Assembly: GCA_002150815.3 (NCBI GenBank) | Contig: NDFF03000120.1 | Coordinates: 1-64,000, forward strand | Origin: Grammothele lineata | Taxonomy: Eukaryota > Basidiomycota > Agaricomycetes > Polyporales > Polyporaceae | Length of the DNA: 64,000 nt | Direction: 5' to 3' | Part shown: piece after piece, positions 56,501-64,000 of the stretch | Layout of the letters: each line of letters begins with the position of its first letter | Numbering within the stretch: position 1 is the first letter of the stretch | Notes under the pieces: model-generated | What the model was told of the DNA's origin: nothing | Database searches by the model: none | What the model saw: the letters and a program-made list of their open reading frames with translations, nothing else | Translations under genes and position numbers: made by a program

Positions 56501-57515
56501 CGAGGTGGACGATACCCCCGACACGCCTCGCGACAGCCCCGATGATGCTGCCTCCTTCGTCTCTGCCCTCGAGCCTCCTTCGCATGCCCCCACTCGTACC
56601 CCTAGTCCCCTCATATACGGCTCCACCATCCCTCCCCTGTCCTCCTCCGACTCTTTGGACTCGTCTTCTGTTTCCGAAGAGCTTGTCTCACCCGAGCCTC
56701 AGTTTTGCAAGGGTGTGACGGACACCAAGTCTCTTGGGTCTTCGCACTCGCTATCCATCCCCGAGGTGACTGCGGTGACCTTGCCCTCGGTTGCACGTAA
56801 GCCGAGCAACATCACCGTCCCCTTCCCGTCCTCCGGTGGAAGTGTCCCCCATTCACCTGTCACGCACGCCCCCCTCTCTCATCGCAAATCTAATACCCTC
56901 CTCTCCTTCCCTCACCTCCGCTCGGAGTCGAGCCCCGAGGTCGTCGACGAGGCGAAACGCCCGAAGAGGCCCTCGCTCCACCTCCTTTTCACGAAGAAGT
57001 CTAGTTCCTCACTACCATCGGGAACGGTTACGGTTTCTACGCGCTCAGCCTCGAGGTCGCCGGGTTTGGGCTTCAGCCAGCGCGTTCTAACCGAGAGTTC
57101 CCCTCCACGTTTGGACACTGACATCTCATCATCTCCCATCCATCTTGGGTTCGATCCGCATGCCAGCCATCCAGGTGCTAAGGACTCGGGTATGGTTTCC
57201 TCCGCTCCCACTCCACCGTCGCCCATCAAGCTCGAGATTCCCGTCCTCAACGCTCGTTCTGACTCTGGCGGGTCCTCAATCTTCTCCACGCCACAATCCA
57301 CGCCCATCGCGGACTACTACCGCGGTCGTACCACCTCTCTATTCGTCCCTGATGCTTCCGGAGAACTTGCTCTACCCCAGACTCAGCGTGGGCGGTCGGC
57401 GTCGCAGGTGTCCGAGACGCCGTCGATCGACATCCCGGTGACGGATCCACAAGAGGACGACTGGATGCAGAGTGTGCTACTCGCCGCATCGGCGGGCCAC
57501 GGCTTGCAGTCCTGA
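53566..57515 (+). CDS. RhoGAP domain protein
   Basis: GTPase-activating protein for Rho/Cdc42-type GTPases, important for polar growth. Exons: 53566-55646, 55711-55763, 55813-55899 and 55957-57515, giving 1259 aa. The first about 640 residues are Ser/Pro-rich and disordered, with poly-proline segments (PPPPTPPPKPSG, PLPAPPPPQPRR). The RhoGAP domain spans about residues 645-890: GLVFRRDLRG, QEEGLFRISGRSSHV (arginine finger Arg694, formed across the first splice), SILKTFLRELPEPVLTTAL, LISRLPRENRDLVYTVVELI and MPLGNLLLVFCPSLN. The C-terminal about 370 residues are again Ser/Pro-rich. The start at 53566 is preferred; an in-frame Met at 53380 is less likely. No PH, LIM or FCH domain is visible. 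Confidence 0.92.
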
Positions 57516-58291
57516 ACGCTGCACCTTAGTGGCGTTGTACATTCACGTATGCCTTGCGGCTGGTCCTGCAGACGCTGCTGGCGCAGCCGTGCGGCCGCAC
57601 GGAGCGCGCTCGCGCTCGCGGCTGCCTTTCCAGCGGGGCGAGGTCCCTGCCTCTTTTCCATGAGCCATTATTATGGACAGCCGTCGTTCTTTCTGCTTGC
57701 CGCCCTCTGTCTCCCGACATCTTGTTGTCTCCTTCGCATACAACTCATCGTTTGTCTGCTCCTGCCCGTCTTGGGCTCGAGCCCCTCTCCGGCATCTCTC
57801 CTCCATCCACGTATGCCTCATAATCACCACATTGACCGCTCTCTTGCGCCATTCACGTTTGCATTGTCTAGCATAACGTCTGTCGTCGTCCCCCACGCAC
57901 AGCATTTTATGACATTAACCTAATATTGCACGGCATTGTGCGCTGCAGTGAACGTGTGAGCCCTATGTTACGTAGAGCCATGACGTCGAGGCTTGAGCAT
58001 GATCATACTCCATGCGTGCGAGAAACTGAGCACTAGCAGGTGTAAAGCAGACGTAAGAGCAGCTATCGGGGAAGAAACAAGGCAGATACGTAGAGCCTGG
58101 ACCGTCGTCTTGATCCCATGGCCGCTGTGAGCCCGATAGGGCCGCCATCGTCTCCGATGACGTCACGGACTTTGAGAGTGTGACGGGACGGGACGCGCTC
58201 AAACCGGCGTTTCAATGAATTCGGAGCACGACATGCAACAAAAGCCCGCCGCTTCTTTTTTTCCCTCTATCATCCCTCCGCTCTGACTGCC
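57516..58291. other. Intergenic region upstream of the GH63-like gene
   Basis: 776 bp with the RhoGAP 3' UTR and the next promoter. Frames here on both strands are short and unstructured. No gene is supported. Confidence 0.4.
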
Positions 58292-61200
58292 ATGGCGCAG
58301 CAGAGCACGCATATCAAGAAACTCCAGGCCAAGATATTCCGCGGCCAGCCCGACGGAGGCAACGGTGGCGACAATGGCAAGGACGATGACAAGCCCGCTC
58401 GATCCAACACCGAGTCGCCCTCCCTCACGATCAACATCCCTAATTCCGCCCTCAACGACTCCTCCCAGCCCGCACCGGTGCCTCCCAAGATGAAGCCAGA
58501 GGCAGCCCCGCGCGCTGAGCAAGAATCTACTCCTACATTCCGCCAAAGACTTGTAGATAGGTTGGGGTCAGAGTATCGCGGTGCGGAACGCTTTCGCCTA
58601 GATCAAGACGGTCGCAAAGAGCTGCACTGGAAGCAGTGGGGACCCTATCTAAGCGACAGGCAGTGGGTGCGTCGTCGGTTTTTGTTGTTTGCCGCCACAT
58701 GCGCCGCCTAATGAGCGTTCGATGGTGCATATACCCAGGCTACGGTGCGCGAGGACTACTCCGGTAACGGTGACGCCTGGAGCCACTTCCCCCATGAGCA
58801 TGCGCGGTCGCGCGTTTACCGCTGGGGCGAGGACGGCCTCGGGGGGATATCTGACAACCATCAACGGCTTTGCTTCTCGCTCTCGCTCTGGAATGGACAA
58901 GACCGCATCCTGAAGGAGCGACTCTTCGGCGTGACCGGGCACCAGGGGAACCACGGAGAGGACGTCAAAGAATTGTATTATTATCTCGACTCGACCCCGA
59001 CACATTCGTACATGAAGTTCCTGTACAAGTATCCGCAGAAGGCCTATCCATACGAGGAGCTGGTTCGCGAGAATGTCCATCGCGATCGTAATGTGGCCGA
59101 GTTCGAGATCCTAGACACGGATGCGTTTGATGAAGATAGGTATTGGGATGTTTTTATGGAGGTACGTATAAATGTCCGGCTGGCGGACATCTGCTGACAT
59201 TATCTTCAGTATGCCAAAGACGAGCAGGACCCGGACAGTATCTACGTTCGCATCACGTCATACAACAGAGGCCCAGAACCAGCTACTCTTCATGTTATTC
59301 CCCAGTTCTGGTTCCCGAACACGTGGTCGTGGTCCGATAACCCTCCCCCGAAACCTGTTATGTCGCAAGCGGGGGAAGGCGTCATCAAAGCCATTCACCC
59401 GACACTTGGAAAGTACAACCTATACTGCCTGCCTTCGCCGCCTCCTGTTGATAATCAAGGCGAGTTGGTGGCAGGGGAGAGCGGGGAGCCGGAGGCGGTA
59501 GACCCAGAGCTATTATTCACAGACAATAACACCAACTTCCACCGGCTCTATGGAGGTCAGAATGAGACTCCCTATGTCAAGGACGCCTTTCACGATCACA
59601 TCATTCCCTCGCACCGTCCTCCCACCACCGAAGACGGACATCCAGGCTACTTTGCCACCAGGATCCGCTCGAGCTACGCGAGCCAGGGTAGCCACGACGA
59701 TGAAACTCCTAGCTCCGAAGAAGAGCAAGGCCCTCGAACCCCGTTCCCAGCTACGCCATCTTTCGTCAACCCCGCTAAACGAGGTACGAAGTCGGCGGCT
59801 CACTACGTATTTGAAGACGTTCCTCCTAAAGGCGGTTGCGCCGTCGTGCGCCTCAAGCTCACCCCTCGGAGTCCCGTTCAGGACCCCAGCATCGAAGACG
59901 AAGTCATCTTTGACGAGCAGGTGGAAGAAAGACGCGAGGAGGCGAACGAGTTCTACGCAAGACTCGTCACTGGACCTATCAGCGACGACTTGAAGCAGAT
60001 CATGCGTCAGGGCCTCGCTGGAATGTTGTGGACGAAGCAGTTCTACCAGTTCGTCCAGAGGGATTGGCTGAAGGGCGATCCCGCTCAACCCCCTCCACCT
60101 CCAGAACGCAAATGGGTTCGGAACAAGGTATGGAACAGTTGCTCCCCTCTCGATGTATTTTCTCATGCTTCCTGCAGGATTGGAAACACCTGCATATAGC
60201 CGATATCCTTTCCATGCCTGACAAGTGCGCACTAGTTCCGCTCGCACGGACGTGAACTAATCTCTGGCCGTGTGTAGGTGGGAATACCCATTCTTCGCAG
60301 CATGGGACACGGCATTTCATTGTATCCCATTGGCGATTGTCGATCCCGCGTTCGCGAAGAAACAGTTGGACCTACTAACCCGTGAGTGGTATATGAAGCC
60401 CGATGGTCAGATCCCAGCCTATGAGTGGAATTTTGGTGATGTCAACCCTCCTGTGCACGCATGGTAGGCGTCTTCGTCTTTTCAGGCCTGTGTCTAGCTG
60501 ACAAACCCCCAAAAGGGCAACGTTCCGTGTCTTCAAGATCGAACGAAAATTGTATGGGAACGAGGACCTGCAATTCTTGGAACGCGTCTTTCAGAAGCTG
60601 CTTCTCAACTTCACTTGGTACGTTTTCGTAGTCAGATAATTGAAAACGCAATTCACCACGTTTGATTAGGTGGGTCAACCGGAAGGACAGGGATGGCAAT
60701 AACGTCTTCGAGGGCGGGTTCCTCGGACTCGATAACATTGGCGTCTTCAACCGTTCGGAGCCTCTTCCCACTGGCGGTACGCTTCGTCAAGCTGATGGTA
60801 CATCTTGGATGGCATTCTACTGTCTCAACATGTGAGCGAGCTACCAGGGAATATCTAGTCTGCCTTCCTCATGACAAAAATAGGCTGAGCATCGCCCTGG
60901 AACTTGCGAAGCACAACCCCACATACGAGGATATTGCCTCGAAGTTTTTTGAAGTATGTCATTGAATTTGTCACAGCTCTTGCACTATTAATACTTGTAC
61001 AGCACTTCATCTTCATTGCCGACGCGATGACATTCCGTGGCCAAGGAGAGGATGAGTTCAGTTTGTGGAGCGAGCAAGACGGGATGTACTACGACGCCAT
61101 CCAGTTCGACAACGGCTATACTATGCAGCTTCCCGTTCGCAGCCTCGTCGGGCTGATTCCGCTGTACGCCACCCTCGTGCTTGAACCCGCTGTTGTCAAC

Positions 61201-62473
61201 CGCTTCCCCGGCTTCAAGAAGCGCATGGAATGGTTCATTGATAACCGCCCAGAGATGTCTGAGCGCAATATGGCAAACATGAGAGGTTGGTCTACCAACA
61301 TCTGCTCTATAAGACGATGGCTGATAGGTAGCATCCTGTAGCGAAAGGTCGTGGAGAGCGCCGCCTCCTGGCTCTTGCCAGCAAGGAGCGTTTGACCAAG
61401 ATACTGGAGAAAATGCTTAATGAAGAAGAATTCTTCAGCGAGCATGGCATTCGATCGTATGTGAACTCGTCACTATTCGTGGCTCACTCATGCCGATTGG
61501 GCACTCTCGTAGTCTGTCTAAGATGCACAAGGATCACCCATGGGGCATGGATGTCAACGGCGAGCGCTATGAGGTCAGTTATTGGCCGGGCGATTCCAAG
61601 TCTGGTATGTTCGGAGGTAATTCCAACTGGCGCGGTCCAATATGTAAGTACCCTGGTTATGCATGGCTGGCGCTGGCTCATCCATCGGCAAAGGGCTGGC
61701 TGTCAACTTCCTTCTTATCGAGAGTCTGCAACGGTTCCATCAATTCTACGGAGATGAATTCCAGGCACGTTAGAGCCACACCATAGACTAACATGAGTCG
61801 TGCTGACCGCCCGTTTATAGATCGAATGTCCGACGGGCAGCGGAGATTACATGAACCTGGTGCAGGTTGCAGAGGAGATTCAGCACCGCATCATTCATAT
61901 CTTCGGTCGCGACATGGAAGGCAAGCGTTCCACCAATGGCGGAAATCCAAAACTCGATCATGATCCTCACTTCCGTGATTATGTCTGGTTCTATGAAGTG
62001 CGTCATCAGTTTGCTCGAAGCTTGAACTGTAATGCTGACGCTCGAGACAGTTCTTTCACGCGGACGACGGAAGGGGCTTGGGAGCTTCCCATCAAACCGG
62101 CTGGTACGATTGGCTCATTACAAACTCACAACTACATGCTGAACCGCTTTGTAGGTCTGGTCTGGTCGCATACCACATTCTCCAGAGCGGTGCTACCTGC
62201 AGGCTGGCTCGCACGCCGAAGAGTGAGCCAGGTTCCCCACACGCTCGGTGATACGCTAACTCACAATCATTCCAGCGCCTCGCAGTGTCGCTCACCATTA
62301 CTTCGACGTGAGTAGGGTCTATTCGCGTGGAAACGCATTATGCTGACCAACCGTTGTGTTAGGAATCTATCGATGCTCATTCGGAGTATGGCGACGACAC
62401 TCGTTCGGCGTTCAGTGCTTACAGTGCAGCCGATCTCAATACGCTTGGCGACGTGTCTCCTGATGCTCTCTAG
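58292..62473 (+). CDS. GH63/MGH1-like glycoside hydrolase
   Basis: Large (alpha/alpha)6-barrel protein resembling glucosidases of GH63 and mannosylglycerate-hydrolase-like proteins. Seventeen exons: 58292-58666, 58739-59161, 59210-60127, 60178-60224, 60278-60463, 60516-60617, 60670-60831, 60884-60953, 61003-61285, 61342-61456, 61513-61643, 61694-61764, 61821-61997, 62051-62103, 62155-62222, 62276-62307 and 62363-62473, giving 1107 aa. Recognisable barrel motifs are [32 protein letters not shown] (acidic residues near the expected active site), [52 protein letters not shown] and [14 protein letters not shown]. There is no signal peptide, so it is probably cytosolic, unlike ER glucosidase I. 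The twelfth intron (61765-61820) starts GCACGT (GC-AG). The substrate is unknown. Confidence 0.88.
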
Positions 62474-64000
62474 ATCACGTATGGACTTTTCCCACTGCCA
62501 TACCCCATATATGTGTTGTCTGGTTTTCACCCATAGCCCCATAAGACGTAGAATGTGTAGCATCATACCCAACTTCGGATCCTTGCGTCGACTCCAGCCC
62601 ATATACATACAGCATCGTCGTCGTAGATATATCATGTACCAAAGGGATTTTCCTCATCCTCGTCAGATACACGTCTTGCATGTAGTTATAGCAGGAAATG
62701 TTCCCTCGTTACGCACAATATACATGCAGCTGCAGCCTATCCATGGTCGGTTATCGCCAATCCCTATCATCAATGTTGCGGCTTATTGGCGAAATGACGA
62801 AAGGAGTACTTTCAATGCCTTGCGACACCATCATTGACTACAATCATGGAACTAATGATTCTCCGACATCGTCGTAGAAAGACCGTTCTCATGGAAGCGG
62901 CCAGAGGTGCGGTGAGCCTGCACCCTAAGCTCCGTCGCGGCTTCGGTCTGATAGCATCTGAGAGCGTGATAGTGTGAAGTCATCGTCATCTATAACTTCA
63001 GAAGGCGTTAGCACACCCAACTCCCTAGGTCAAAATCCCCAAGGAATCAAGTGTCGCTCTCAGCCTGTGCCGGCGGTTTCCTCGAGTAGCCGCGCTGTAG
63101 GTGTTTCGAAGACACCAGTCATCATACCTGCCAGTGTCGGCGCAACGCCACGGCGCGAAACCTCTGGCCCAGTTCCGACCACTCTCCAACACTGCTGGCG
63201 GCGGTTACAGCGACACTGCGCTCACGGCCGGTGTACCCGAGGAGCCCGTGCGGGCCGCGTCGACGCAGTATGTACCAGAGGATGCCGCAAGCGGCTGTCT
63301 CTGCAGCGGGAATGTGTCAGTGGCCGCGCATCTCAGCGGACGGGGCGCGCGGGGTGACGTACCTTGAGACTCGAGAGGCCGCCGCGAGTTCCCGTTCCCC
63401 GCGGGGATGGAAATGTACGTACGTGAATCCGCGGTCGCGGAGACGATCACGCGGGGAAGTGATCGTCATATAGGATTGGAAGCTAACGGAGAGGTTGAGA
63501 ACCGGAAAACAACAGAGTTCTTTCAGGTTCGATGGTCCGTGGACGGTACTGAACTTGACGGGACCGGCGGTGGTTCGGCAGAGGGAGCGCGTTAGTAAGT
63601 TGGTAGCAATCGGGTCTGAGAAGGATATAAACATCATGCTGTACCTCCGAATGCGGGTAAGTACTGCGAGCATACGCCGTTTAAGAAGCTTGTATGTTGC
63701 CTGTATGCGTGCCGCTGGTCGTGTGTTCCAACGTCCATTCTGTGCCTTTGGCACTAAGACGTTCGATAGCGTGCTGGTAGATTCTGGTTGATGGTCCGCG
63801 TGCTCGAGCTCCTGGTGACTGACGCTAGTAACGTTTCTAGCTCACATACCTTTCTCAGATTTGATTTCCCACGGAGGGTAGTCTTCGGAGGACTTGGCGC
63901 CGGACGATGCAACGCGCTCCTTTCGCTTCGCTGCCGCCACCAAGGCCACGAGGATGCGGACTGACGGATGCATATCTGTCTGACGTATACCTTCGCTCTG
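62474..64000. other. Unresolved right edge
   Basis: About 1.5 kb with no confident gene. On the plus strand 63100-63365 reads Thr/Ala/Gly/Ser-rich but lacks a motif. On the minus strand an ATG near 63970 opens a 41-codon frame (HPSVRILVALVAAAKRKERV, then SEDYPPWEIKSEK) ending at a good donor (GTATGT, about 63853). This could be the first exon of a minus-strand gene, but I cannot find convincing downstream exons. Confidence 0.25.

Noticed and set aside
1..64000. CRISPR arrays, bacterial operons, prophage or viral genes
   Set aside because: Intron-rich eukaryotic genes throughout. No regularly spaced direct repeats and no phage or virus hallmark proteins were seen.

Overview
This window is nuclear DNA of a filamentous basidiomycete, most likely an Agaricomycete related to wood-decay fungi. 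The evidence is a GC-rich, gene-dense layout, genes broken by many introns of about 45-75 nt with branch sites close to CTGAC, and gene content such as RAX2, SPO11, BTB proteins, fungal oxalate decarboxylase and an intradiol ring-cleavage dioxygenase. I see no rRNA, convincing tRNA, CRISPR array or intact mobile element. I rebuilt gene models by hand by joining frames at GT-AG (and a few GC-AG) junctions that keep phase and restore known family motifs. Exon coordinates are therefore inferences from sequence, without transcript support.

Layout. 0-19 kb: REI1 (60S biogenesis), RAX2 (polarity marker with a C-terminal SH3), a catechol/hydroxyquinol 1,2-dioxygenase, a NiCoT nickel/cobalt transporter, a complex I accessory subunit, a small coiled-coil protein, a secreted oxalate decarboxylase, a two-repeat RPEL protein and a FAM210/Nat2-like mitochondrial protein. 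19-27 kb: S-adenosylmethionine decarboxylase (SPE2), a 3.4-kb stretch with no gene I can support, and a PP2C/PDP-like phosphatase. 27-33 kb: a transcription factor with two tandem Zn2Cys6 clusters, an AT-richer intergenic stretch with possible repeat remnants, and a small secreted protein. 33-48 kb: a run of cell-cycle and meiosis genes, namely DBF4 (DDK activator), a gamma-tubulin complex protein, CDC6, a Ser/Asp-stalked membrane protein, SPO11 and a BTB protein. 48-62.5 kb: four tandem plus-strand genes, namely an RGG-box protein, a mitochondrial carrier, a RhoGAP and a GH63/MGH1-like glycosidase. 62.5-64 kb could not be resolved.

How genes relate. Oxalate decarboxylase and the dioxygenase fit oxalate and aromatic metabolism during wood decay. 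DBF4 and CDC6 act at the same step, origin licensing and firing. Their upstream regions share an identical 17-nt block containing ACGCGT (MCB-type) sites at similar distances from the start codons, which suggests common G1/S control. The GCP protein (microtubule nucleation) and SPO11 (meiotic double-strand breaks) lie beside them.

The most notable signals are this shared promoter block, the tandem Zn2Cys6 pair with matching intron positions, micro-exons of 19, 22 and 7 nt, five GC-AG introns, two long stop-free introns of 566 and 568 nt, and the RAX2-SH3 architecture. I found no defence system, toxin cluster or viral element.
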